A stretch of 64,000 bases of DNA from Acidovorax sp. GW101-3H11 (GCF_001633105.1 NZ_LUKZ01000009.1:191733-255732), one strand, 5' to 3'. Counted from the first letter of the stretch, positions 1-7,045 are shown. Program-made: numbers and translations. The notes: generated by a model from the letters alone, not told the origin.

Positions 1-184
1 GGTACTCGGCCAGGCCGTGGGTGAAGGCGGGTTGTTCGAGGGCGAAGGTCTCTACGCGCAACTGGTCGGTACCCGCAAACAGCCAGTAGGTGCCGCTGTG
101 CAGCACGCGGTCAAAACTGCCATTGCGCAGCAGCAGGGCGCGTTCGTTCTTCTTGACGGTGGTGCGTTGAAACAGCGTCATCAT
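1..184 (-). CDS. Slipin (SPFH/stomatin family), N-terminal fragment cut by window edge
   Basis: The first 61 codons of a leftward gene are visible and the rest lies beyond the left edge. The start chosen is the ATG at 184, with GAGGAG at 192-197 seven bases upstream; a second ATG follows directly. The protein begins MMTLFQRTTVKKNERALL and continues with a G-x-Y-W stretch, which resembles the N-terminus of slipins found beside RtcR. SPFH proteins form membrane-associated oligomeric scaffolds. The gene is the first ORF downstream of the sigma54-type promoter near 764-782 and of the tRNA-like leader. By analogy with other RtcR loci, rtcBA and perhaps a TROVE/Ro protein could follow to the left; that is inference. 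Family assignment rests on a short fragment. Confidence 0.7.
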   Translation of the reverse strand, partial: MMTLFQRTTVKKNERALLLRNGSFDRVLHSGTYWLFAGTDQLRVETFALEQPAFTHGLAEY

Positions 185-418
185 TTTTCTTCTCCTCGTT
201 CGTTCTTTCGTTGTCGTTGCGTCTTCGTCGTCGTCATTGCAATCAGGGTGCCGTTACAGCGATGGCGGGGTGCCAGGGGGCGCAGCCTGGGCCCTGCAGT
301 GCGCCGTGGTTGCTGCCCCATCCCCCAGTGGGAAGGGCGGCAGCGCGGCTGGCTGCGGGCGTGGGCTGTGCCGGGTGCTGGCACAAACCGCCACCGGCTG
401 ACGGGGTGGGGCCCTTGC

Positions 419-500
419 GGTTGCGGCGCAACCTCGGGGCCTCTCCCCGCGTTCGGCGGGTGGTCTTTCGACCGGTACTTCCAATCAAGGTCTTGCGACC
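419..500 (-). ncRNA. Hairpin cluster downstream of the tRNA-like elements
   Basis: Four short hairpins follow in the leftward transcript: GGTC-GCAA-GACC (489-500), GGTC-GAAA-GACC (462-473), a CGGGG/CCCCG stem (435-449) and a GGTTGC/GCAACC stem (419-433). The first two have the same stem and GNRA loops, like the loops that cap the anticodon-arm replacements upstream. They could be processing signals or protein-binding sites; no function can be read directly. Confidence 0.5.
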
Positions 501-568
501 GTGGGCAGGAATCGAACCTGCGACAACCGCCTTTCGGCGGGGCTCTACCAGACTGAGCTACCAGTGGT
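498..568 (-). ncRNA. tRNA-like element 2 (GNRA hairpin in place of anticodon arm)
   Basis: On the minus strand this shows a canonical D arm (GCTC, AGTCTGGTA, GAGC) and a canonical T arm (GCAGG, TTCGATT, CCTGC). Between them, where the anticodon arm should be, sits a 5-bp stem closed by GAAA (CCGCC-GAAA-GGCGG, 527-540). No 7-nt anticodon loop exists, so it cannot decode. The acceptor stem is weak: ACC and TGG pair with CCA and GGT around a small internal loop. Its 5' strand overlaps the ACCA end of element 1. It is best read as a tRNA mimic in the leader of the RtcR-controlled unit. A decayed tRNA gene is less likely because D and T arms are intact and the arm replacement is precise. Confidence 0.75.
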
Positions 569-625
569 GGCACGCCTGGAGTCGAACCAGACAGCTCCTT
601 TCGGAGTGGTCACCACGACCGTGCC
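565..625 (-). ncRNA. tRNA-like element 1 with encoded ACCA end
   Basis: This 61-nt minus-strand element folds as a small tRNA. A 6-bp acceptor stem (GGCACG with CGTGCC) encloses a D-like arm (GGTC-GTGGT-GACC), a CTCC-GAAA-GGAG hairpin in place of the anticodon arm, and a T arm (CTGG-TTCGACT-CCAG). The acceptor is followed directly by ACCA, that is a discriminator base plus CCA. It has no anticodon. The same arm swap is seen in the neighbouring element. Substrate mimicry towards tRNA-recognising enzymes (CCA-adding enzyme, RNase P, RNase Z, T-loop modifying enzymes) or towards the RtcR/Rtc proteins is inference. The fold itself is read directly from complementarity. Confidence 0.75.
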
Positions 626-763
626 GTTACCCAGCGTTTGCGATGTGCGGCATGCAGAACATCGACAGAACCCGAAGGCCCCGGATGCCCGGCACCGGTG
701 GGGCGAACGGTTGTCCTAACCCCGGCCTGTGAGCGGTCACCGCTTGTGCTGGATGCATCTTCT

Positions 764-782
764 ATTGCCAGATGTGTGCCAG
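764..782 (-). promoter_or_regulatory. Sigma54-type (-24/-12) promoter for the slipin unit
   Basis: The minus strand reads CTGGCACACATCTGGCAAT. The -24 GG and -12 GC dinucleotides are separated by exactly 10 nt, as in sigma54 promoters; the -24 block TGGCAC is consensus and the -12 block is TGGCA rather than TTGCA. Transcription would start near 756 and run into the tRNA-like leader. A divergent RtcR-type activator supports the call. Confidence 0.7.
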
Positions 783-875
783 CTTGCAATACATGGCCTG
801 GAATGCCCGTAAGTTATTGATTTGTATGTGAATATTTCCTGCGTGGTGAAATTGATTGGGTGTGCAGATATCAAG

Positions 876-899
876 TTAACTAGAATGAAAGCTAGTTAA
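876..899. promoter_or_regulatory. Inverted repeat, candidate RtcR enhancer/autoregulatory site
   Basis: A perfect 8-bp inverted repeat, TTAACTAG-N8-CTAGTTAA, lies about 95-110 bp upstream of the sigma54-type promoter and 15-38 bp ahead of the rtcR ATG. It overlaps a TAGAAT (-10 like) hexamer at 881-886 that probably serves rtcR. Its position fits both an upstream activating site for the divergent unit and negative autoregulation of rtcR. Binding is inference. Confidence 0.5.
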
Positions 900-913
900 A
901 TAGATAAAAATAA

Positions 914-2542
914 ATGCACAAAAACAAAGTGGTCATCGGATTTCTGGGCACCCAGCTCGACTCTGGCAAGGGCGCTGGCCGGTGGGAGAAATGGCGCCCC
1001 TCCGTATCCCTGGTGCAGCATGAGGATGTCGTGATCGAACGGCTGGAGCTGCTCTACACCCCGCCGCACCGCGAACTGGCCCACCAGGTGCGCACGGACA
1101 TGGCCACCGCCTCACCCGAGACCACGGTGACCCTGGTGCCGCTGCCCATTGCCGACCCGTGGGACTTTGGCGAGGTCTATGCCCAGCTGTACGACTGGAC
1201 GCAGGCCTACCGCTTCGACACCGAGCGCGAGGAGTACTGGACGCACATCACCACCGGCACGCACGTCGCGCAGATCTGCCTGTTTTTGCTGGTGGAGTCG
1301 CGCCGCATTCCGGGCGTGCTGGTGCAAACCTCGCCGCCCAAGCGCCAGCAGATGGGCGACCCGGGCAGCTACACGCTGATCGACCTGGACCTCTCGCGCT
1401 ACGACGTGATCGCGCAGCGCTTTGGCGCCGAGCAGCAGGACGCGGTGCAGTTCCTCAAGAGCGGCATTGCGACGCGCAACGCGCGCTTCAATGCGCTGAT
1501 CGACGAGGTGGAGCGAGTGGCGGTGCGCTCGCGTGCGCCCATCCTGTTCACCGGGCCCACGGGCGCAGGCAAGTCGCACCTGGCGCGGCGCATGTATGAG
1601 CTGAAGAAATCGCGTCACCAGGTCGAGGGCGAGTTTGTGGAAGTGAACTGCGCCACGCTGCATGGCGATGGCGCGGCGTCTACGCTGTTTGGCCACAAGA
1701 AGGGCTCGTTCACCGGCGCGGCGGCCGACCGCGCGGGCCTGCTGCGCACCGCGCACAAGGGCGTGCTGTTCCTTGACGAGATCGGCGAGCTGGGCGCAGA
1801 CGAGCAGGCCATGCTGCTCAAGGCCGTGGAAGAAAAGCGCTTCTACCCCCTGGGCAGCGACCGCGAGGTGGAGAGCGACTTCCAGCTCGTGGCGGGCACC
1901 AACCGCGACCTGCGCACCGAGGTGGCGGCCGGGCGCTTTCGTGAGGACCTGTTCGCGCGCATCAACCTCTGGAGCTATGTGCTGCCCGGCCTGGCCCAGC
2001 GGCCCGAGGACATCGAGCCCAACGTCGAGCACCTGCTGGTGCGCGCGGGCGAAGAGCTGGGCCGCAGCGTGCGCTTTTCCAGTGAGGCACGTGTGGCCTA
2101 CCTGCGCTACGCCCAGTCGCCCGATGCGCTGTGGACCGGCAACTTCCGCGACCTCTCGGCCAGCGTGACGCGCCTGGCCACACTGGCCGATAGCGGCCGC
2201 ATCGGCTTGCCGCTGGTGGACGCCGAGATCGCGCGGCTGCGCTGGCTGTGGCAGCCCGCGAGCGATGCGCGCCATGGTCTGGCATCCGCAACAGGAGGGG
2301 TGGGGCGCGACGAACTAGCGGCTTTGCTGGGCGACGAGGCGGTGGAGTCCATGGACCTCTTCGACCAGCTCCAACTGGCGGCCGTGCTGCAGGTCTGCCA
2401 CCAGTCGCGCACCTTGTCCGATGCGGGGCGGCTGCTGTTCCAGGCCTCGCGCACGCAGCGCACGGTGGTCAATGATGCGGACCGGCTGCGCAAGTATCTG
2501 GCGCGGTTTGGTCTGGATTGGGAGCGGGCCGTACAGCGTTGA
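914..2542 (+). CDS. rtcR: RtcR, CARF-domain sigma54-dependent activator of RNA repair genes
   Basis: This 542-aa protein aligns closely, from memory, with E. coli RtcR from its first residues, so the ATG at 914 is kept despite no clear Shine-Dalgarno sequence. The N-terminal CARF (CRISPR-associated Rossmann fold) domain covers about residues 1-180 and includes the THITTGTHVAQ loop at 110-120. The AAA+ domain has Walker A GPTGAGKS at 214-221, the sigma54-contact loop as GSFTGA (264-269, a variant of GAFTGA) and Walker B LFLDEIGE at 285-292. The C-terminal part carries the DNA-binding region. Known RtcR proteins are activated through the CARF domain by RNA-damage products and switch on rtcBA. 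Here it is divergent from a sigma54-type promoter that leads into the tRNA-like leader and slipin. Confidence 0.95.
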   Translation: MHKNKVVIGFLGTQLDSGKGAGRWEKWRPSVSLVQHEDVVIERLELLYTPPHRELAHQVRTDMATASPETTVTLVPLPIADPWDFGEVYAQLYDWTQAYRFDTEREEYWTHITTGTHVAQICLFLLVESRRIPGVLVQTSPPKRQQMGDPGSYTLIDLDLSRYDVIAQRFGAEQQDAVQFLKSGIATRNARFNALIDEVERVAVRSRAPILFTGPTGAGKSHLARRMYELKKSRHQVEGEFVEVNCATLHGDGAASTLFGHKKGSFTGAAADRAGLLRTAHKGVLFLDEIGELGADEQAMLLKAVEEKRFYPLGSDREVESDFQLVAGTNRDLRTEVAAGRFREDLFARINLWSYVLPGLAQRPEDIEPNVEHLLVRAGEELGRSVRFSSEARVAYLRYAQSPDALWTGNFRDLSASVTRLATLADSGRIGLPLVDAEIARLRWLWQPASDARHGLASATGGVGRDELAALLGDEAVESMDLFDQLQLAAVLQVCHQSRTLSDAGRLLFQASRTQRTVVNDADRLRKYLARFGLDWERAVQR

Positions 2543-2817
2543 GTGGATGTGCGCGAGTGTTGCATTCCGCGCACAGCGCGGATTGACCTGCGTGTGGCCC
2601 AGCCGTTAGCATCGCGCCCCTTGCCAGAGTGATGATGTTCACCATGGCGAGCACTCCTCAAGACTTGCATATCGCGCCGAACCATGGCGCCAGGAGTTTC
2701 CATGCACACCTTCTTCTTCATCACTTGCTGAAGCCGCGCGTCGGCAACCTCTGACCTGCACCCCTGGGCCGTACCCGTCGATGCCATGATCGACGGGCAC
2801 CGCTTTCAGCGCTGCAG
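2543..2817. other. Intergenic stretch after rtcR, no gene seen
   Basis: No ORF here has convincing composition or a ribosome site. An 8-bp inverted repeat (TGTGCGCG at 2548-2555 with CGCGCACA at 2568-2575) directly follows the rtcR stop and may be its 3' hairpin, though no T-run follows. A perfect 9-bp inverted repeat, CCCGTCGAT-N6-ATCGACGGG, lies at 2774-2797, just ahead of a sigma54-like motif. Confidence 0.5.
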
Positions 2818-3032
2818 TGGCATGTCGCCTGCCAGCCTTGCTCCGCGCCTCCTCGTGCGCGGTTGCGCTCGCCCAAGATCACGCGGTCGGGCTTCTTCGT
2901 TTTTTGCAACCCGTGGTGGTGCCCTGTGGGGCGCCGCTTCTGTCTCTGCGCGCGCCGGTTCGCCCTGCGTCTGAGAACCCTCATGCACGGGTTGCATTCC
3001 GATCAGACCTGACTTGTAAGGAGGAGCGCGCC
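2818..3032 (+). promoter_or_regulatory. Candidate sigma54-like promoter and structured leader of the RNA ligase gene
   Basis: TGGCATGTCGCCTGCC at 2818-2833 keeps the GG-N10-GC spacing of a sigma54 promoter but is imperfect. The following leader holds GCAACCCGTG (2906-2915), complementary to CACGGGTTGC (2986-2995). These enclose a 7-bp hairpin, GGTGCCC-TGTG-GGGCGCC (2918-2935). The GGGTT part of the second strand can instead pair locally with AACCC (2976-2980), extended by GTCTGA (2969-2974) with TCAGAC (3003-3008). Two mutually exclusive folds therefore sit just ahead of the AAGGAGGAG ribosome site near 3019-3026. A regulatory role is inference. Confidence 0.4.
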
Positions 3033-3995
3033 ATGGCGAAAACGCTCTCGAATACCCCTGTGGCAGCACAACTTTCGCTGCCCATCCTGCGCTACCCGCG
3101 CACCCCTCATCTGGAAGGATCGCGCCAACAGGCGGGCGATGCACCCGATGTGCAGCCGCTCGCGCCGCTGGCGGGGCACCACGCCGTCATCGAAGAAAAG
3201 ATGGATGGTGCCAACTGTGCCATCTCGTTCACCGAAGGTGGCGAGCTGTGCCTGCAGTCCCGTGGCCACTACCTGCTGGGCGGGGCGCGCGAGCGCCAGT
3301 TTGCTGCCCTGCACCCCTGGGCTCGCGCGCACGAAGCTGGGCTGCTGGCTTGCCTGCAGGACCGCTACGTGCTGTATGGCGAATGGATGTTTGCCAAGCA
3401 CGCCATGTTCTACGACAGGCTTCCGCATTACCTGCTGGAGTTCGATGTATGGGACCGCATGGAGCAGTGCTTTTTGTCTACCTCGCGGCGACATGCTCTG
3501 CTGGCAGGCCTGCCGGTGGTATCGGTGCCCGTGCTGTACGAAGGCCCCATGCCCCAGCGCGCCGATTGGCTGTGGTCGCTGGTCGGCCATTCACTGGCGC
3601 GCACACCGCGTTGGAGCGAGGCCCTGGACACAACCATCGAACGCCTGGCGTTGCCGCATGCGCTGTGCCGCCAGCAGAGCGACCCCTCGCCGTTGGCCGA
3701 GGGGCTGTATGTGAAGTTGGAGGACGAGCACCAGGTGCTGGCGCGTTTCAAACTTGTGCGCGCGGATTTTGTGCAGCACATCCTGGATTCGGGCTCGCAC
3801 CACAGCGAGCGCCCCATCGTGCCCAACGGTCTGGCTCCTGGTGTGGATCTGTATGCCCCGCAGCTGCGCTGCAACTGGGCAGACCTGGGAGCGCAATGTT
3901 TGTACGGTTTGGAGGCTTTGCAAGCCCACCATGCCAATGACGCTGCGCGTGTTGTGCGCCGCGCACGGAAAGGAGGTGCCCCATGGCGCCGTTGA
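3033..3995 (+). CDS. ATP-dependent RNA ligase (nucleotidyltransferase superfamily)
   Basis: This 320-aa protein has the covalent nucleotidyltransferase motifs in order: motif I EEKMDG with nucleophile Lys56, YGEWMF at 115-120 (motif III), LLEFDVWD at 134-141 (IIIa), EGLYVKLE at 223-230 (IV) and ARFKLVR at 237-243 (V). Such enzymes form a ligase-AMP intermediate and seal 5'-phosphate to 3'-OH RNA ends. The start at 3033 follows AAGGAGGAG; longer frames upstream lack a ribosome site. The next gene overlaps by 13 bp and encodes end-healing functions that would prepare broken ends for this ligase. Together they form a heal-and-seal cassette, placed beside rtcR. The exact substrate, RNA rather than nicked DNA, is inferred from family resemblance. 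Confidence 0.85.
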   Translation: MAKTLSNTPVAAQLSLPILRYPRTPHLEGSRQQAGDAPDVQPLAPLAGHHAVIEEKMDGANCAISFTEGGELCLQSRGHYLLGGARERQFAALHPWARAHEAGLLACLQDRYVLYGEWMFAKHAMFYDRLPHYLLEFDVWDRMEQCFLSTSRRHALLAGLPVVSVPVLYEGPMPQRADWLWSLVGHSLARTPRWSEALDTTIERLALPHALCRQQSDPSPLAEGLYVKLEDEHQVLARFKLVRADFVQHILDSGSHHSERPIVPNGLAPGVDLYAPQLRCNWADLGAQCLYGLEALQAHHANDAARVVRRARKGGAPWRR

Positions 3996-5164
3996 TGATG
4001 CGCGTGGCGCCCTATGCGACCCTGCGCAAGCTGTTGCCCCTGCCGGGCCAGGACCTGGACTGGGCGTTGTGTTGTGAAGCCATTGAGGCTCTGCGCGCGC
4101 TGGACACTACTCCGCAGGACCCGGTGCACCACGCAGAAGGCGATGTTGGCACCCACACCCGCTGGGTGATCGCGTGCCTGCGCGAGGATGCGACGTTCCA
4201 GCAAGCCCTGCCGGATCGGCAGTGGGTGATGTTCATGGCCGCGCTGCTGCACGACATTGCCAAGCCCGCCACCACGGTGGTGGACGAGGCCACGGGTCGC
4301 ATCCGCCAGCCGGGGCACTCCCAGCGCGGCGCGGTGGATGCGCGCGTGCTGCTCTGGCTCAGTGGCTGCCCGTGGGAGCTGCGCGAGGCCATCTGCCGCC
4401 TGATCGCTGTGCACCAGCAGCCGTTCTTCGTGTGGCATTCGCACCGGGGAACTCCGCCGGAGTACGTGGTGCGCAAGCTGTCGTGGGAGTTGTGCTGGGC
4501 TGAGCTGCTGGCAGTGGCCCGTGCCGACATGCGCGGGCGCGTCTGCCAGGACCAGGCCAGCCATCTGGACGACTTGCTCTTGCTGGAGGAGCTGGTGCGC
4601 GAGGAGGGTGCGTGGGATGGTCCCCGACACTTTGCAGATGCCCACACTGCGCTGCAGTACTTCCGTGGCACGCGCCTGTACCCGGACGAGCCGCTGCATC
4701 CGCAGCCGGGATCGCGTGTCACGGTGATGTGCGGTCTGCCCGCATCGGGCAAGAACCACTGGGTGGCCAGGCACCGGCCAGACCTTCCTGTGGTGTCGTT
4801 TGACGATGCCCGCGAGGCTCTGGGCCTGGCCCATGGCGACAACGAAGGCAAGGTGGCCCACCAGGTCTGGGACCAGGCGCGCAGCCTGCTGCGCGCCCAG
4901 GCCCCATTCGTATGGAATGCCACCCACCTCTCGCACAGCATGCGCGACAAGACGCTGGACCTGCTGTATGCCTACCATGCGCAGGTGGACATCGTGCACC
5001 TGGAACAGCCCTTGCCCGAACTGCTGCGTCGCAACCAGCACCGCGACACCACGCTGACCAATGCCGCGCTGCTGCGCATGTTGCATCGCTGGGAGGCTCC
5101 GTTGCCCACGGAAGCGCACCTTGTGATGTATGAAAGCGGCGTGGCATTGCCAAGTGCGGGATAA
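3983..5164 (+). CDS. HD-domain phosphatase / P-loop polynucleotide kinase (HD-Pnk-like) end-healing enzyme
   Basis: This 393-aa two-domain protein has an N-terminal HD domain with His58, the HD pair at 90-91 and His112 as likely metal ligands. Its C-terminal P-loop kinase has Walker A GLPASGKN at 251-258, an acidic pair at 274-275 and an Arg-rich lid around LLRRNQHRD (347-355). The architecture matches Runella HD-Pnk, in which HD removes 2',3'-cyclic or terminal phosphates and the kinase phosphorylates 5'-OH ends. The ATG at 3983 has AGGAGG at 3971-3976 and lies inside the end of the ligase gene, which indicates translational coupling. Its 3' end contains the likely rnpB promoter. Activity is known for the family and inferred here. 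Confidence 0.85.
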   Translation: MAPLMMRVAPYATLRKLLPLPGQDLDWALCCEAIEALRALDTTPQDPVHHAEGDVGTHTRWVIACLREDATFQQALPDRQWVMFMAALLHDIAKPATTVVDEATGRIRQPGHSQRGAVDARVLLWLSGCPWELREAICRLIAVHQQPFFVWHSHRGTPPEYVVRKLSWELCWAELLAVARADMRGRVCQDQASHLDDLLLLEELVREEGAWDGPRHFADAHTALQYFRGTRLYPDEPLHPQPGSRVTVMCGLPASGKNHWVARHRPDLPVVSFDDAREALGLAHGDNEGKVAHQVWDQARSLLRAQAPFVWNATHLSHSMRDKTLDLLYAYHAQVDIVHLEQPLPELLRRNQHRDTTLTNAALLRMLHRWEAPLPTEAHLVMYESGVALPSAG

Positions 5165-5165
5165 T
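5160..5165 (+). promoter_or_regulatory. Likely -10 element of rnpB
   Basis: GATAAT (5160-5165) overlaps the stop codon region of the kinase gene and sits 8 bp ahead of the RNase P RNA 5' end. No clear -35 hexamer was seen at the right spacing. rnpB may also receive read-through from the repair cassette. Confidence 0.5.
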
Positions 5166-5172
5166 CCACCCC

Positions 5173-5524
5173 GTGAAGCACGCCAGACCGCCGCTGGTGC
5201 AATCTGGGAAACCAGGCACTGGAGGAACGTCCGGACTGCACAGGACAGCGTAGCAGCTAACAGCTGCCCACCGTGAGGTGAGGATCAGAGCAACAGAGAC
5301 GAGTCCCGGGGGAGTGCCGCAAGGCAAACCACCGGGGGTGAAACGGGCAATCTCTACGCGCAGCAATACCAAGTAGGCCAGCGTTGATGTGGTTCCGCAG
5401 AGCTGGCGGGTAGGTAGCACCGAGCCGTGGTGGCGACACCCGGCCCAGATTAATGGCGGTCACGCTGCGGGAGCCCGCAAGGGTTTCCACAGTGCACAGA
5501 ATCCGGCTTATCGGCGTGCTTCAC
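5173..5524 (+). ncRNA. rnpB: RNase P RNA, class A
   Basis: This is the catalytic RNA that matures tRNA 5' ends. The 5' strand GTGAAGCACGCC (5173-5184) pairs exactly with GGCGTGCTTCAC (5513-5524), forming P1. The conserved P4 halves are present: GGAGGAACGTCCGGACTG near 5221 and ACAGAATCCGGCTTATC near 5497. The length of about 352 nt is typical. It starts 8 bp after the RNA-kinase stop and ends before a strong terminator. The large leftward and rightward ORFs crossing it are shadows. Confidence 0.95.
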
Positions 5525-5556
5525 ACTTTATTTCTAGCCCGCGCTGGCACGCGGGT

Positions 5557-5582
5557 GCGGTGCCCGCCCTGGGCACCGCTTT
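5557..5582 (+). terminator. Rho-independent terminator of rnpB
   Basis: A perfect 9-bp stem, GCGGTGCCC with GGGCACCGC, has a 5-nt loop and is followed by TTT. It lies 32 bp after the P1 helix of rnpB and 12 bp before the 3' end of the convergent peptidase gene. Confidence 0.75.
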
Positions 5583-5593
5583 CCACCATCCAT

Positions 5594-6862
5594 TCAGCTT
5601 TTGGCGCAGTGCGGCGCATGCCCCTGCTCCAGTTCGGTGGCGCGTTTCAGCGTTTCGGGGTGGCTGCTGAGCAGCGACCACACCGGGTGGGATTCGGCCT
5701 CCTTGCCCAGTTTGCGCTTGCGTGCGGTGTCGGGAGCGCTGGCGGCGGATTGGGGTGTGGGGGCGTGGGCGGCATCGGCTGGGTTGTTGTCGCCGGGCGC
5801 CTTTTTGTCCTTGTCGCTGCCCTTGTCCTTGCTTTTGCCCTTGCCCTCTTCGTCTTCCTCGTCACGCGCAATCGCCAGCAGCAGCTGGCCCATGGGTGCC
5901 GTGGGCAGCGCGGTGTGGCGCATGAGGGCGATGGCGTAGCAGTCGGCCTCGCGTTCGTGGCTGCGGCTGTAGGCCAGGCCCGTCATTACCGAGGCGCCGG
6001 TGGAGACGATGCCCGACACGTCCCCCAGCGCCAGGCCCAGGCCCATGTTGAGCACGCCTTGCTCCACCACCATGCGGGTGGTGTGGCGGTGCACCACGTG
6101 GCCGATCTCATGGGCCAGCACGCCCACCAGGGCGTCGTCGGGCAGGCCCTTGTCGGCGGCGGCTTTCACGATGCCGTCGGTCATCACGATCTTGCCGCCG
6201 GGCAGTGCGAACGCGTTGGCGCCCATGCCTGCGCGGAACTCCAGCGTCAGGGGCGGGCGGTAGTCGGGGTAGCGGTGCAGCGTGGCGGGCGCCTGCTGCA
6301 CCAGCACGTCAAAACGGGCCTTGAGCTGCGCCTGCCGCTCCGGGGGCAGCTTGCTGGGCTTCAGGGTGCCGTCGTCCATCTGCTTGAGCACGTTCTCGGC
6401 AACGCTGGTTTCCCAGCCCAGGGGCACAAACCGCGTGAGCTGCGTGGCGGCCCAGGGCGTGCCGTAGCGGTAGAACAGCGTGAGGCCGATGACGGCGGCG
6501 GCCGTCACGCCCAGCAGCATGGGCCAGCGGGTCTGCATGCGCTGAGCGATGCCGGGGCGCTCGCCCGCTGCTGCCAGCGCAGCGCGCCAGTCGGCCACGG
6601 CGTCGATCTCGACACTGCCGTGGTCGCGCAGATCCACCACCACGCGGGGCTGGGGCTTGCGCTCGTTCCAGGCCTCGGGCCAGCCCACCTGTTTGCAGGC
6701 AAACACCACGGGCTCGGCACCGGCCTGCGAGAGCGGATGCAGCACCAGCGACGGGCCCTGCGGCGTGGGCCGCAGGCTCACCATCACATGCCGGGCCTTG
6801 CTGCTGTGGCCATCGAACCAGCGTCCGGGGACTGGGGTTGCGGTGTGAAGGGTTGCATTCAT
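5594..6862 (-). CDS. M48 family metallopeptidase, membrane-anchored
   Basis: This 422-aa protein has the zinc-protease motif HEIGH at 251-255 and the downstream glutamate ligand in SHEREAD (residues 301-307). One hydrophobic segment at about 113-130 anchors it in the inner membrane. The N-terminal 110 residues are a small soluble region. A Lys/Asp/Glu-rich linker at about 335-360 and an Ala/Pro stretch precede the C-terminus. M48 enzymes of this type act in envelope protein quality control. The gene follows the DUF898 gene on the same strand; the 183-bp gap holds a long hairpin repeat. Confidence 0.9.
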   Translation of the reverse strand: MNATLHTATPVPGRWFDGHSSKARHVMVSLRPTPQGPSLVLHPLSQAGAEPVVFACKQVGWPEAWNERKPQPRVVVDLRDHGSVEIDAVADWRAALAAAGERPGIAQRMQTRWPMLLGVTAAAVIGLTLFYRYGTPWAATQLTRFVPLGWETSVAENVLKQMDDGTLKPSKLPPERQAQLKARFDVLVQQAPATLHRYPDYRPPLTLEFRAGMGANAFALPGGKIVMTDGIVKAAADKGLPDDALVGVLAHEIGHVVHRHTTRMVVEQGVLNMGLGLALGDVSGIVSTGASVMTGLAYSRSHEREADCYAIALMRHTALPTAPMGQLLLAIARDEEDEEGKGKSKDKGSDKDKKAPGDNNPADAAHAPTPQSAASAPDTARKRKLGKEAESHPVWSLLSSHPETLKRATELEQGHAPHCAKS

Positions 6863-6973
6863 CTCAGTCGTCCATCACGTGATAGGTGGCCTGTGGCCGT
6901 TGAAACTGGCGCTACCCAGGCCAGCGGCCGCCAAGCTGGGAATGCAGCGTTGCACTTGCGTGCGCTGGCGGCG

Positions 6974-7028
6974 CCCCCCTTCCCGAATCGCGTAGCGATT
7001 CGGGAAGGGGGGAAGGCGCGAAGCGCCT
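6974..7028. repeat. Palindromic intergenic repeat (18-bp stem plus small hairpin)
   Basis: CCCCCCTTCCCGAATCGC (6974-6991) is perfectly complementary to 6995-7012 around a GTA loop. A second 6-bp hairpin AGGCGC-GAA-GCGCCT follows at 7014-7028. Related GC-rich pieces with a CGCTTCGCGCCTTCC core recur near 29611. It may act as an attenuator between the DUF898 and peptidase genes. Confidence 0.7.
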
Positions 7029-7045
7029 CAGGGGGATGTTCCGCT

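Larger units (their letters stand above)
185..756 (-). ncRNA. Long structured untranslated leader upstream of slipin
   Basis: About 570 nt lie between the inferred transcription start near 756 and the slipin ATG, with no convincing gene. The ORFs across it read through tRNA-like sequence. Read leftward, it contains a GCGGT/ACCGC palindrome, a UUCG-capped hairpin, two tRNA-like elements (listed separately), GGTC-GCAA-GACC at 489-500, GGTC-GAAA-GACC at 462-473, CGGGG/CCCCG at 435-449 and GGTTGC/GCAACC at 419-433. Several hairpins are closed by GNRA tetraloops on similar stems. Noncoding Y RNAs with tRNA-like modules are known beside Ro/Rtc genes in other bacteria, so this region may be processed into such RNAs. 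That role is inference. Confidence 0.7.

Noticed and set aside
181-573. 130-aa minus-strand ORF reading through the tRNA-like leader
   Set aside because: Its N-terminus (LVAQSGRAPPKGGCRRFDS) is the translation of tRNA-like sequence; no sign of coding.
498-625. Ordinary tRNA genes
   Set aside because: D and T arms look right but no anticodon stem-loop of normal size exists in either element, so they cannot be decoding tRNAs.
1112-2275. 387-aa minus-strand open frame within rtcR
   Set aside because: Shadow of rtcR, which has Walker motifs and a full-length match to the family.
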